64,000 bases of DNA from Brevundimonas sp. UBA7506 (GTDB lineage Bacteria > Pseudomonadota > Alphaproteobacteria > Caulobacterales > Caulobacteraceae), in assembly GCF_002479495.1 (NCBI RefSeq), contig NZ_DLNQ01000014.1:51415-115414 (forward strand). Direction: 5' to 3'. The position numbers and the translations under genes are program-made. Within the stretch, counting starts at the first letter, position 1. The number at the start of each line of letters is the position of its first letter. Below are positions 52,790 to 61,345 of the stretch, in pieces. Below the pieces are notes generated by a model. The model was not told the origin of the DNA and ran no database searches. It saw only the letters and a list, made by a program, of their open reading frames with translations.

Positions 52790-53908
52790 TCAGGCCCAGT
52801 GCATCGGCACGTGACGCGCGGCGGCCCAGTGGATGGCGCGGATGGCGTCGACGATGGCGCGGGTGGCCTCGACCGTGCCCAGGGCGCCGCCCAGATCGGC
52901 GGTGACGGCGCCCGAAGCCAGGACGGCGGCGACGGCGGCCTCGATGGAATCCGCCTCGTCCTCCAGATCGAAGCTGTGACGCAGCATCATGGCTGCTGAC
53001 AGCACCATGCCGACCGGATTGGCCAGATCCTGACCGGCGATGTCCGGGGCCGAGCCATGGATCGGCTCGAACAGGCCGGGGCCGTCGGCGCCCAGCGACG
53101 CCGAGGGCAGCAGGCCGATGGAGCCGCCCAGCACCGAGATCTCGTCCGACAGGATATCGCCGAACATGTTCTCGGTCAGGATGACGTCGTAGTCGCGCGG
53201 CTTGCGGATCAGGTGCATGGCCATGGAGTCGACCAGGGCGTGTTCCAGGGTGATCTGCGGATATTCCTCGGCGTGGATGCGGGTCACCACTTCACGCCAC
53301 AGGCGGCTGGTTTCCATGACATTGGCCTTGTCGACCGAGGTGACCTTGCCGCGACGCTGGCCGGCGGCCTGGAAGGCGGCGCGGGCGACGCGCTCGATCT
53401 CCTCGACGGTATAGACGCACAGGTCGGAGGCGCTGGTTTCGGTGCGGGTCTTCTCGCCGAAATAGACGCCGCTGGTCAGTTCGCGGAAGACGATCAGATC
53501 GACGCCCTCGACGATCTCCTTCTTCAGCGGCGAGCGGTGGGCCAGGACCGGCGAGACCTGCAGCGGGCGCAGATTGGCGTACAGGCCCATGGCCTTGCGG
53601 ATGGCCAGCAGACCCTGTTCAGGGCGGACCGGGGCGCCGTCCCACTTGGGACCGCCGACCGCGCCCAGCAGGACGGCGTCGGAAGCCAGGCAGGCGGCCT
53701 TGGTGTCCTCGGGCAGGGCTTCGCCGGTCGCGTCGATGGCGGCACCGCCGATCAGGTGCTCGGTGAAGTCGAAGCGGTGGCCGTAGATGTCGCCGATGCA
53801 GGTCAGGACGCGCTCTGCGGCCAGGGCGACCTCCGGCCCGACGCCGTCGCCGGGCAGGACCACGATGTTGAAGGTGCGGGGGGCGGGGTGGGCTTCATGG
53901 TGGGGCAT
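52790..53908 (-). CDS. leuB: 3-isopropylmalate dehydrogenase
   Basis: Third step of leucine synthesis; it oxidises and decarboxylates 3-isopropylmalate with NAD+. The protein has 372 residues with the PGDGVGPEV start, the substrate-binding Arg and Tyr in RELTSGVYFG, a catalytic Lys in SVDKANV, and NMFGDILSDE. The C-terminal NAD motif GSAPDIAGQDLANP is intact. It is the last of nine genes in the operon. Its ATG overlaps the leuD TGA by one base (TGATG). Confidence 0.96.
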   Translation of the reverse strand: MPHHEAHPAPRTFNIVVLPGDGVGPEVALAAERVLTCIGDIYGHRFDFTEHLIGGAAIDATGEALPEDTKAACLASDAVLLGAVGGPKWDGAPVRPEQGLLAIRKAMGLYANLRPLQVSPVLAHRSPLKKEIVEGVDLIVFRELTSGVYFGEKTRTETSASDLCVYTVEEIERVARAAFQAAGQRRGKVTSVDKANVMETSRLWREVVTRIHAEEYPQITLEHALVDSMAMHLIRKPRDYDVILTENMFGDILSDEISVLGGSIGLLPSASLGADGPGLFEPIHGSAPDIAGQDLANPVGMVLSAAMMLRHSFDLEDEADSIEAAVAAVLASGAVTADLGGALGTVEATRAIVDAIRAIHWAAARHVPMHWA

Positions 53909-54510
53909 CAGGCGGTCTCCGGCTGATAGGAATCTTGGCGCAGGCGTTCAAAGGTTTCGACGTAGGGCAGCTTGGCTTGCAGCCAGCCGAGGGTGTCGAC
54001 CCCGTCGAGCAGGCACTGACGGGCGAAGGCCTCGACCTTGAAGGGGACGGGGGCGACGTTGCCGCGACGGATCTCGCCGGCTTCCAGATCGACGGTGACC
54101 GCCTGTTCCGGGTGGGCGGCCAGGTCGTCCCAGGTCGCCTGATCGACGACGATGGGCAGGAAGCCGTTCTTCAGCGCATTGGAGGTGAAGATGTCGGCGA
54201 TCTCGGTCGAGATCACCGCGCGAAAGCCATAGTCCAGCAGGGCCCAGGGCGCGTGCTCGCGCGACGAGCCGCAGGCGAAGTTGGGGCCGGCCAGCAGGAT
54301 GCGGTGCTCGCTCGGGTCGATGCGGTTCAGCACGGACTCGGGCTTGGGCGAGCCGTCGGCTTCATAGCGCCAGTCATAGAAGGCCTGGGCGCCCAGACCC
54401 TCGCGCGTCGTGGTGGTCAGGAAGCGCGCCGGGATGATCTGATCGGTGTCGATATTGGCCTGGCTCAGGGTCAGGGTCTTCGACGTCAGAGTTTTAAAGG
54501 GCTCAGACAT
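53908..54510 (-). CDS. leuD: 3-isopropylmalate dehydratase small subunit
   Basis: Forms the isomerase with LeuC. It has 200 residues, starting [20 protein letters not shown] with the small-subunit pattern NIDTDQIIPARFL. The FACGSSREHAPWAL block is the swivel-domain signature. Its ATG overlaps the leuC TAA by one base (TAATG). It is between leuC and leuB, each coupled by one base, so LeuC and LeuD stoichiometry may be translationally linked. Confidence 0.96.
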   Translation of the reverse strand: MSEPFKTLTSKTLTLSQANIDTDQIIPARFLTTTTREGLGAQAFYDWRYEADGSPKPESVLNRIDPSEHRILLAGPNFACGSSREHAPWALLDYGFRAVISTEIADIFTSNALKNGFLPIVVDQATWDDLAAHPEQAVTVDLEAGEIRRGNVAPVPFKVEAFARQCLLDGVDTLGWLQAKLPYVETFERLRQDSYQPETA

Positions 54511-55958
54511 TATTCTGCTCCTACCGCCGCGCGCGCGGCGCTCGGCTGCATGAGGAGGGCCGCCTCCGACAGATAGGCGCGCGGGTCGGTCAGGACGCCG
54601 GCGATGGCGCTGGCTGCGGCGGTCGCCGGGCTGGCCAGGATGGTGCGGGCGCCCTTGCCCTGGCGGCCTTCGAAATTGCGGTTGGAGGTCGAGACCGCCA
54701 ACTGACCGGGAGCGACGAAATCGCCGTTCATGGCGATGCACATGGAGCAGCCGGGGATGCGCCATTCGGCGCCGGCCTCGGTGAAGACCTTGTCCAGACC
54801 CTCGGCCTCGGCGTCGCGACGCACGGCCTCGGAGCCGGGCACGACCAGCATACGCACGCCCGGCTGGACCTTGCGGCCGCGCAGGACCTCGGCGGCGGCG
54901 CGCAGGTCGGGCAGGCGACCGTTGGTGCAGCTGCCGATGAAGACCACGTCGACCTTGTGACCGGTCGTCGCCTCGCCGGCGGTGAAGCCCATGTAGGCGA
55001 TGGCCTTGCGGTCCGAGTCCGAGCGCGGCTGCGGCACCGGGGCGCCGACGGGGGCGCCCGCGTCGGGGGTGGTGCCCCAGGTGGCCATGGGACGGATGGC
55101 GGCGCCGTCCAGCACGACCTCCTTGTCGAAGGTCGCGCCGGGATCGGAGGCGAGGCCCAGCCAGTCTGCCGCGGCGGCCTCATAGTCGGCGGGGACGTGT
55201 TTGCGGCCGCGCAGCCAGTCGATGGTCGTCTGGTCCGGGGCGATCATGCCCGCGCGGGCGCCCGCCTCGATGGACATGTTGCACAGGGTCATGCGCCCTT
55301 CCATGTCCAGCGACCGCACGGCCTCGCCGGCGTATTCGATGACGTAGCCGGTGCCGCCGCCGAAGCCGATGGCGGCGATGACGGCCAGAGCCACGTCCTT
55401 GCCCGAGACGCCGGGACGCAGGCGCCCGTCGACGGTCACGCGCATGGATTTGGCGCGGCGCTGCAACAGGCACTGGGTGGCCAGAACATGCCCGACCTCG
55501 GAGGTGCCGATGCCGAAGGCCAGGGCGCCGAAGGCGCCGTGGGTGGCGGTGTGGCTGTCGCCGCAGACCACGGTCATGCCGGGCTGGGTCAGGCCCAGCT
55601 CGGGCCCCATGACGTGGACCACGCCGCGCTGGTCCGAACCCCAGCCGGCCAGTTCGACGCCGTGACGGGCGCAGTTGGCCTCCAGGGTCTCGACCTGGGC
55701 CTTGGCGGCCTGGGTGAAATAGGGCCGCTGGCCGTCCGGCCCGGCGGGCAGGGTCGGGGTGGAGTGGTCCAGGGTGGCGAAGGTGCGGTCGGGGCGGCGG
55801 ACCTTCAGTCCGCGCGCCTCGATTTCGGAAAAGGCCTGGGGCGAGGTGACCTCGTGAACCAGATGCAGGTCCACATACATGACGCCCGGCGTCTCGGCCG
55901 TTTCCGGCACGACGACGTGCCGGTCCCAGACCTTTTCGTACAGGGTGCGGGCGGCCAT
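54510..55958 (-). CDS. leuC: 3-isopropylmalate dehydratase large subunit
   Basis: Catalytic [4Fe-4S] subunit that isomerises 2- to 3-isopropylmalate. It has 482 residues. The cluster cysteines are in SCTNGR and CSMCIAMN, and [23 protein letters not shown] is conserved. The ribosome binding site GGAGG sits 7 bases upstream of the ATG at 55958 and is formed by the end of an inverted-repeat element. It is separated from ilvE by that element (147 bases), the only large gap in the operon. Confidence 0.97.
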   Translation of the reverse strand: MAARTLYEKVWDRHVVVPETAETPGVMYVDLHLVHEVTSPQAFSEIEARGLKVRRPDRTFATLDHSTPTLPAGPDGQRPYFTQAAKAQVETLEANCARHGVELAGWGSDQRGVVHVMGPELGLTQPGMTVVCGDSHTATHGAFGALAFGIGTSEVGHVLATQCLLQRRAKSMRVTVDGRLRPGVSGKDVALAVIAAIGFGGGTGYVIEYAGEAVRSLDMEGRMTLCNMSIEAGARAGMIAPDQTTIDWLRGRKHVPADYEAAAADWLGLASDPGATFDKEVVLDGAAIRPMATWGTTPDAGAPVGAPVPQPRSDSDRKAIAYMGFTAGEATTGHKVDVVFIGSCTNGRLPDLRAAAEVLRGRKVQPGVRMLVVPGSEAVRRDAEAEGLDKVFTEAGAEWRIPGCSMCIAMNGDFVAPGQLAVSTSNRNFEGRQGKGARTILASPATAAASAIAGVLTDPRAYLSEAALLMQPSAARAAVGAE

Positions 55959-55963
55959 CAGCG

Positions 55964-56102
55964 ATCCTCCCCTGCGTAGCGGGGGAGGGGGACCATGCGC
56001 AGCATGGTGGAGGGGGCGATGGCCGAGCGCGACGGATGGGGCTTGCCCCCTCCACCGCCTGCGGCGGTCCCCCTCCCCCGTCGCGAGGCGACAGGGGAGG
56101 AT
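55964..56102. repeat. Inverted-repeat element between ilvE and leuC
   Basis: A long imperfect palindrome fills the gap. Matched arm blocks are 55964-55974 with 56092-56102, 55981-55994 with 56066-56079, and 56006-56017 with 56045-56056. The pattern of gggggaggggga and gccccctccacc motifs matches a GC-rich repeat family I recall from intergenic DNA in alphaproteobacteria. In RNA it would make a big hairpin, and its left edge carries the leuC ribosome binding site. Confidence 0.8.
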
Positions 56103-56105
56103 TGG

Positions 56106-57074
56106 TCATGCTGGCTCATGCACGCGCTCCTTGGGGGCGGTCGCCGCCTCGCCGATGGGCTCCAGCCAGCCGAAGCGGTCGGGCGTCGTGCCGTCGAACA
56201 GGCCGCGGAAGGCCTTGTTGACAGCCTTCGTGATCGGGCCGGGGCCGGCGGCGCGGGTCGTGATGCCGTCGATGGAGCGCACCGGAGTGATCTCGGCGGC
56301 GGTGCCGGTCATGAAGACTTCGTCGGCGACGTAGAGAGCTTCGCGCGGGAGGATCTGCTCGCGGGCTTCGTAGCCCAGACCGCGCGCCAGCTTCATCACG
56401 CTGTCGCGCGTGATGCCCTGCAGGATGGAGGCGGCGGCGGGGGGCGTCATCAGCACCCCGTCCTTGACCACGAACAGGTTCTCGCCGGCACCTTCCGACA
56501 GGCGGCCGTCGACGCCCAGGGCGATGCCTTCACCGAAGCCGCCGACGCGGGCTTCACGGCCGATCAGGTAGCCGGACAGATAGTTGCCGCCGGCCTTGGC
56601 GCCCGCCGGGATGGTGTTCGGAGCGACGCGGCTCCAGCTGGAGACGCAGGCGTCGACGCCCTTTTCCAGGGCTTCCTCGCCCAGATAGGCGCCCCAGGGA
56701 AAGGCCGAGATCATGACGTCGGTGCGGATGTTTTCCGGCGACGGGGTCACGCCCATGCCGCACTCGCCCAGGAAGGCCAGCGGGCGCAGGTAGGCCGAAC
56801 GCAGGCCCTCGGAACGGACCACGTCCTTGCAGGCCTGGACCAGCTCGTCCTCGGTGAAGGGCAGGGGGAAGTGATAGATGCGCGCGCTGTCGAACAGGCG
56901 GCGGATGTGGTCGGTCAGTCGAAAGCCGCACGGGCCGTTGGGGGTGTCATAGACACGGATGCCCTCGAACACCGAGGTGCCGTAGTGCAGGGCGTGGCTC
57001 ATGACGTGAATCTTCGCGTCGGCCCACGGCGTCAGGTCGCCGTTGATCCAGATATTCTTAGCCAGCGGCTGCAT
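56106..57074 (-). CDS. ilvE: Branched-chain amino acid aminotransferase
   Basis: Last step for valine, leucine and isoleucine, using PLP and glutamate. The protein has 322 residues, fold-type IV. The PLP lysine lies in GAKAGGNYLSG, and EGIALGVDGRLSEGAGENLFVV and GTAAEITPVRSID are conserved. I chose the ATG at 57074, so the gene overlaps the 3' end of leuA by 17 bases; an ATG at 57107 is the alternative. Co-location with leuA and ilvM makes the assignment certain in context. Confidence 0.95.
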   Translation of the reverse strand: MQPLAKNIWINGDLTPWADAKIHVMSHALHYGTSVFEGIRVYDTPNGPCGFRLTDHIRRLFDSARIYHFPLPFTEDELVQACKDVVRSEGLRSAYLRPLAFLGECGMGVTPSPENIRTDVMISAFPWGAYLGEEALEKGVDACVSSWSRVAPNTIPAGAKAGGNYLSGYLIGREARVGGFGEGIALGVDGRLSEGAGENLFVVKDGVLMTPPAAASILQGITRDSVMKLARGLGYEAREQILPREALYVADEVFMTGTAAEITPVRSIDGITTRAAGPGPITKAVNKAFRGLFDGTTPDRFGWLEPIGEAATAPKERVHEPA

Positions 57075-58326
57075 AGGTCTTGTCCATTTGTGCGGAGGCG
57101 CCCCCAATCGTCGTATTGGCCGTCACGGCCGCGATGATGGCGGTCAGCTCCGCGTCATTGATTTCGCCGATCTGGTCGGCGCGTTGTTTGAAGCCGGCGA
57201 AGACGTCGGCCAGGCGCTGGCCTTCCAGCACATGGCCCAGGGCCTCGGCCCGCTTGCCGACCGCGTGGCGGCCGGAATGCTTGCCCAGCACGAAGTAGCT
57301 GCCCTCGAAACCGACGTCCTCGGGACGCATGATCTCGTAGGTGCGGGCGTCGGCCATCATGCCGTGCTGGTGGATCCCGGCCTCGTGGGCGAAGGCGTTC
57401 AGGCCGACGATGGCCTTGTTGCGGGCGATGACCGTCTCGGTCACGTCTCGCAGGGTCTGGGACGCCCGCACCAGGTGGCGGCTCTCGGCGGATACGCTGA
57501 CGCCATAGCGGTCCGCGCGGGTGCGCAGGGCCATGATGATCTCCTCGATGGAGGCGTTGCCGGCCCGTTCGCCGATGCCGTTGATGGCGCCCTCGATCTG
57601 ACGCGCGCCGCCCTCGACGGCGGCCAGGGAGTTGGCCACGGCCAGGCCCAGGTCGTTGTGCGCGTGCGACGAGAAGATGATGTCGGCGTGTCGCGGGCGG
57701 ATGATCCCGTCCAGATAGGCGAAGCGCTGGCGCGCTTCTTCCGGCGTGGCGTAGCCGACGGTGTCGGGCACGTTCAGCGTCTGGGCCCCCGCATCGGCGG
57801 CGGCCATCAGGGCCTCGGCCAGGAACTCCGGCTCGGTGCGGAAGGCGTCCTCGGCCGAGAACTCGACGTCGTCGAACATCGAGGCGGCGTATTCCACCGT
57901 GCGCGAAATCGTGGCCAGAACCTCGTTGGTGCTCATCCGCAGCTTGGCCGAGCGATGGATCGGGCTGGTGGCCAGGAAGACGTGGCAGCGGCGATGCGAT
58001 TTCGGCGCCGGCGCCAGAGCCCGGAACGAGGCGTCGATGTCCTTCTCGTTGGCGCGGTTCAGCGAGGCGAAGATCGGTCCCTCGATCTCGCCGCAGACGC
58101 GTCGGATGCATTCCTCGTCGCCCGGCGAGGCGGCGGCGAAGCCGGCCTCGATCACGTCTACGCCCAGGTCGCGCAGGACATGGGCCATCTTCAGCTTGGC
58201 CTCGGCCGACATGGAGAAGCCGGGGGCCTGTTCCCCGTCGCGCAGGGTGGTGTCGAAGATGATGACGCGGTTGGGATCCGACGCCGTAATCTCGGCGGTT
58301 CTGGATACTCGTTCTACTCGGGACAT
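57058..58326 (-). CDS. leuA: 2-isopropylmalate synthase lacking the C-terminal regulatory domain
   Basis: Condenses acetyl-CoA with 2-oxoisovalerate, the first committed leucine step. The catalytic TIM barrel starts with FDTTLRDGEQAPG and has metal ligands in SSHAHND (His221, His223). The subdomain with GKHSGRHAVGKRAEALG is present, but the protein is only 422 residues; E. coli LeuA has 523 and a C-terminal leucine-binding domain. That domain is absent, and no frame next to the stop encodes it. The ATG at 58326 overlaps the ilvM TAA (TAATG). Feedback control by leucine is thus not expected through the usual site. Homocitrate or citramalate synthase is an alternative, but context favours LeuA. 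Confidence 0.9.
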   Translation of the reverse strand: MSRVERVSRTAEITASDPNRVIIFDTTLRDGEQAPGFSMSAEAKLKMAHVLRDLGVDVIEAGFAAASPGDEECIRRVCGEIEGPIFASLNRANEKDIDASFRALAPAPKSHRRCHVFLATSPIHRSAKLRMSTNEVLATISRTVEYAASMFDDVEFSAEDAFRTEPEFLAEALMAAADAGAQTLNVPDTVGYATPEEARQRFAYLDGIIRPRHADIIFSSHAHNDLGLAVANSLAAVEGGARQIEGAINGIGERAGNASIEEIIMALRTRADRYGVSVSAESRHLVRASQTLRDVTETVIARNKAIVGLNAFAHEAGIHQHGMMADARTYEIMRPEDVGFEGSYFVLGKHSGRHAVGKRAEALGHVLEGQRLADVFAGFKQRADQIGEINDAELTAIIAAVTANTTIGGASAQMDKTYAAAG

Positions 58327-58583
58327 TAGGCGGCCTCGGACTGATAGGCAGGGGCGCTGATGCGAGCGACGCCGAACAGGCGGTCGATCTGGCAACCCAG
58401 ATTGTCGATGGAGCGCGCGGCGTCGCGCCCGCGCACGGTCAGGGCGATGCGGCGCGAGGGGCCTTCGTCAGCCATGCTCATGCCGTCGATGTGGAAGCCG
58501 CGGCGTTCCACCAGGCCGATGAGGCGCTGAAGCGAGCCGTCGGCCCGGTCGATCTGGATGTGAATGGTGTCGCTCATGCTCAT
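58326..58583 (-). CDS. ilvM: Acetolactate synthase small regulatory subunit, IlvM type (single ACT)
   Basis: This 85-residue protein is a single ACT domain, with a start MSMSDTIHIQIDRADGSLQRLIGLVERRGFHIDGM. Larger IlvN/IlvH subunits have about 160 residues with a second domain. IlvM of E. coli has 87. It should bind and activate the IlvG catalytic subunit. A second ATG at 58577 is possible. Its ATG overlaps the ilvG TGA (ATGA) and its stop overlaps the leuA start. The short form gives little or no valine feedback in E. coli IlvGM; whether that holds here is unknown. Confidence 0.88.
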   Translation of the reverse strand: MSMSDTIHIQIDRADGSLQRLIGLVERRGFHIDGMSMADEGPSRRIALTVRGRDAARSIDNLGCQIDRLFGVARISAPAYQSEAA

Positions 58584-60298
58584 GCGCCTTCCATCATTTC
58601 AGCGTTGCTCTTGCCCGGCGGAACCAGAGGCCAGACGTTCTCTTTGGGGTTGATGACGACGTGGGCCAGGCAGGGGCCGTCGGCGGCCAGCAGGCGGGCG
58701 ATGCCGGCCTCGACCTGATCGCGTTGGTCGATGCGGAAGGCCTCGACGCCGAAGGCCTCGGCCACCTTCACGAAGTCCGGATTGTCGGACAGATCGACCT
58801 CGGAATAGTTCTCCTCGAAGAACAGCTCCTGCCACTGGCGCACCAGACCCAGCGACGAGTTGTCCAGCAGGACGATCTTCAGGGCGACGCCGTAGCGCTT
58901 CAGCGTCGCCAGCTCCTGGATGTTCATCATGAAGCCGCCGTCGCCGGCGATGGTGACGACCGTGGCCGACGGATCGGCCAGCTTGGCGCCCAGACCGGCG
59001 GGCAGGCCGAAGCCCATGGCGCCCAGACCGCCCGAGGTGATGTGGGCTTCGGGCTTGGAGAAGCGGCAATGCTGGGCCGCCCACATCTGGTGCTGGCCGA
59101 CGTCGCAGGCGGCGACGAAGCGGTCGCCGGCGGCTTCGGACAACTGCTTCAGCAGGGCGGGCGCATAGACGCCTTCGCCCGGCGCGTCATAGCGGGCCGC
59201 ATGATTCACGGCCGCCGTGGCGCAGCGGATGACCCAGGCGTCGATGGCCAACGGACCAGACGCCATGCGCGCAGTCAGGGCCTCGACGCCCGGCTTCAGT
59301 TCACCGGCGACCGCGACATGGGTCTCGCGCAGCTTGCCGATCTCGGAGGCGTCGATGTCGAAATGGACGACGCGGGCGTGGGGGGCGAACTCGGCCAGCT
59401 TGCCCGTGGCGCGATCGTCGAAGCGGGCGCCCAGGACGATCAGCAGGTCGGACGCCTGGACCGCCTCATTGGCGGCGCGCGTGCCGTGCATGCCCAGCAT
59501 GCCCAGGAAGCCGGGGGCGTCGGTCGCAACCGTGCCCAGGGCGTTCAGGGTCGAGACCGTGGGGATGCCGGTGGCCTCGGCGAAGGCGCGGACGGCCTCG
59601 GTCGCGCGGCCGATCTTCACCCCGCCGCCGATGTAGATCAGCGGGCGCTCAGCAGCGCGGATGAAGCGTTCGGCCTCGGCGATGGCGTCGTGGTCGACGT
59701 CTGCGGCCTCATTGGGGATGTTGAAGCCGAAGGGGGCGGTCGCCGTGGCGAACTGGACGTCCTTGGGCAGGTCGACCAGGACGGGACCGGGGCGGCCCGA
59801 GGCGGCGATGTGGAAGGCCTGTTCGACGGCGGCCGGGATCTCCGATGCGTCGCGCACCAGTATGGAGTGCTTCACGATCGGCAGGGTGACGCCCAGGATG
59901 TCGATCTCCTGGAAGGCGTCGGTGCCCATGACGCCCTGGGGGACGTTGCCGGTGATGCAGACCATCGGCACCGAATCCATCATGGCGTTGGCGATGCCGG
60001 TGATCAGATTGGTGGCGCCGGGGCCGGAGGTGGCCATGCAGACCCCGACCTTGCCCGAGGCGCGGGCATAGGCGTCGGCGGCGAAGGCCGCGCCCTGTTC
60101 GTGACGGACCAGGATATGCTTCAAGCCCGTGCCGGTCAGGGCGTCATAGATGGGCATGATGGCGCCGCCGGGGTAGCCGAAGACCACCTCCACGCCCATT
60201 CGCTCCAGGCTGGAGACGAGCAGGCGCGCGCCGGTGGCCGTGTCGTGCACGGTCGCCGGGGCGGAGGCGGTTTTCAGGGCGGGCGCGACGGCGCTCAT
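58580..60298 (-). CDS. ilvG: Acetolactate synthase large subunit
   Basis: TPP-dependent enzyme that makes acetolactate or acetohydroxybutyrate, the shared first step for valine and isoleucine. It has 572 residues. The catalytic Glu is in RHEQGAAF, the FAD region and the TPP motif GDGGFMMNIQELATLKRY are intact. The pattern DNSSLGLVRQWQELFFEENYSEVD is typical of IlvG/IlvB. I label it ilvG because of the adjacent ilvM-type subunit; ilvB would be an equal name on sequence alone. It is 30 bases downstream of ilvC. Confidence 0.95.
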   Translation of the reverse strand: MSAVAPALKTASAPATVHDTATGARLLVSSLERMGVEVVFGYPGGAIMPIYDALTGTGLKHILVRHEQGAAFAADAYARASGKVGVCMATSGPGATNLITGIANAMMDSVPMVCITGNVPQGVMGTDAFQEIDILGVTLPIVKHSILVRDASEIPAAVEQAFHIAASGRPGPVLVDLPKDVQFATATAPFGFNIPNEAADVDHDAIAEAERFIRAAERPLIYIGGGVKIGRATEAVRAFAEATGIPTVSTLNALGTVATDAPGFLGMLGMHGTRAANEAVQASDLLIVLGARFDDRATGKLAEFAPHARVVHFDIDASEIGKLRETHVAVAGELKPGVEALTARMASGPLAIDAWVIRCATAAVNHAARYDAPGEGVYAPALLKQLSEAAGDRFVAACDVGQHQMWAAQHCRFSKPEAHITSGGLGAMGFGLPAGLGAKLADPSATVVTIAGDGGFMMNIQELATLKRYGVALKIVLLDNSSLGLVRQWQELFFEENYSEVDLSDNPDFVKVAEAFGVEAFRIDQRDQVEAGIARLLAADGPCLAHVVINPKENVWPLVPPGKSNAEMMEGA

Positions 60299-60328
60299 CG
60301 GGTCAGTCTCTCTTTATATATGTGCGGG

Positions 60329-61342
60329 TCAGGCGGCTTCAGACTTGGGGGTCTGCAGCCAGGCCATCCGCTCGCGCAGGCGGGCGCCGGTCTGTTCGAT
60401 GTGGGATTGGCGATCCGCGTCCAGCCAGGCCTGGTATTGCGGCTTGCCGGTCTCGTTCTCGGCGATCCAGTTGCGGGCGAAGGTGCCGTCCTGGATCTCG
60501 GTCAGGACCTCCTTCATGCGGGCGCGGGTCTCATCGGTGATGACGCGCGGGCCGCTGGCGACCGCGCCCCACTTGGCCGTTTCCGAGATGAAGTGGTGCA
60601 TCTTGGAGATGCCGCCCTCGTAGAAGAGGTCCACGATCAGCTTCAGCTCATGCAGGCATTCGAAATAGGCGATCTCGGGCTGGTAGCCGGCCTCGACCAG
60701 GGTGTTGAAGCCCGAGATGACCAGCTCCTTGGCGCCGCCGCACAGGACGGCCTGTTCGCCGAACAGGTCGGTTTCGGTCTCTTCGCGGAAGCTGGTTTCC
60801 AGCAGGCCGCCGGTCGCGCCGCCGATGCCCTTGGCGTAGCCCATGGCGCGGTCGCGCGCCTTGCCGGTCGCGTCCTTCTCGATGGCGAACAGCGAGGGGA
60901 CGCCGCGGCCGCGCGCGAACTCGCGACGGACCAGATCGCCCGGACCCTTGGGGGCGACCAGGATGACGTCCATGTCGTCGCGCGGGGTGATGCGGTCGTA
61001 GATGATCGAGAAGCCGTGGGCGAACAGCAGGGCGGCGCCCGGCTTGGCGTTGGGCTCGATGATGTCGCGATAGACCTCGTTCTGGATCATGTCCGGGGTC
61101 AGGATGGCGATGATGTCGGCGCCGCGAACGGCCTCGGCCGGCTCGGCGGTGGGGACGCCGTCGGCGGTGGCGTGCTTCCAGCCCGTGCCGCCCTGACGCA
61201 CGCCGACGATGACGTCGTGGCCCGAGTCCTTCAGGTTCTGCGCGTGGGCGCGGCCCTGCGAGCCATAGCCGATGACGGCGATGCGCTGGCCGGCGATGGC
61301 GCCCGGCTTGATGTCGTCGTTGGTGTAGATGGTGATGGCCAT
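60329..61342 (-). CDS. ilvC: Ketol-acid reductoisomerase, class I
   Basis: Reduces and rearranges acetolactate (or acetohydroxybutyrate). It has 337 residues, the short class I form. The Rossmann motif is [13 protein letters not shown]. The catalytic region [27 protein letters not shown] and the C-terminal [17 protein letters not shown] are complete. The cofactor loop is VRQGGTGW (residues 48-55); most NADPH enzymes carry Ser at the positions that are Gly52 and Gly54 here. It begins 3 bases after ilvD ends. Cofactor preference may therefore differ, but the loop still has Arg49. Confidence 0.95.
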   Translation of the reverse strand: MAITIYTNDDIKPGAIAGQRIAVIGYGSQGRAHAQNLKDSGHDVIVGVRQGGTGWKHATADGVPTAEPAEAVRGADIIAILTPDMIQNEVYRDIIEPNAKPGAALLFAHGFSIIYDRITPRDDMDVILVAPKGPGDLVRREFARGRGVPSLFAIEKDATGKARDRAMGYAKGIGGATGGLLETSFREETETDLFGEQAVLCGGAKELVISGFNTLVEAGYQPEIAYFECLHELKLIVDLFYEGGISKMHHFISETAKWGAVASGPRVITDETRARMKEVLTEIQDGTFARNWIAENETGKPQYQAWLDADRQSHIEQTGARLRERMAWLQTPKSEAA

Positions 61343-61345
61343 GGT

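Noticed and set aside
56106..58326. Possible frameshift that removed the LeuA regulatory domain
   Set aside because: I read past the stop in all three frames: the sequence is the ilvE coding region, which begins within 17 bases. There is no hidden domain, so the short form appears native.
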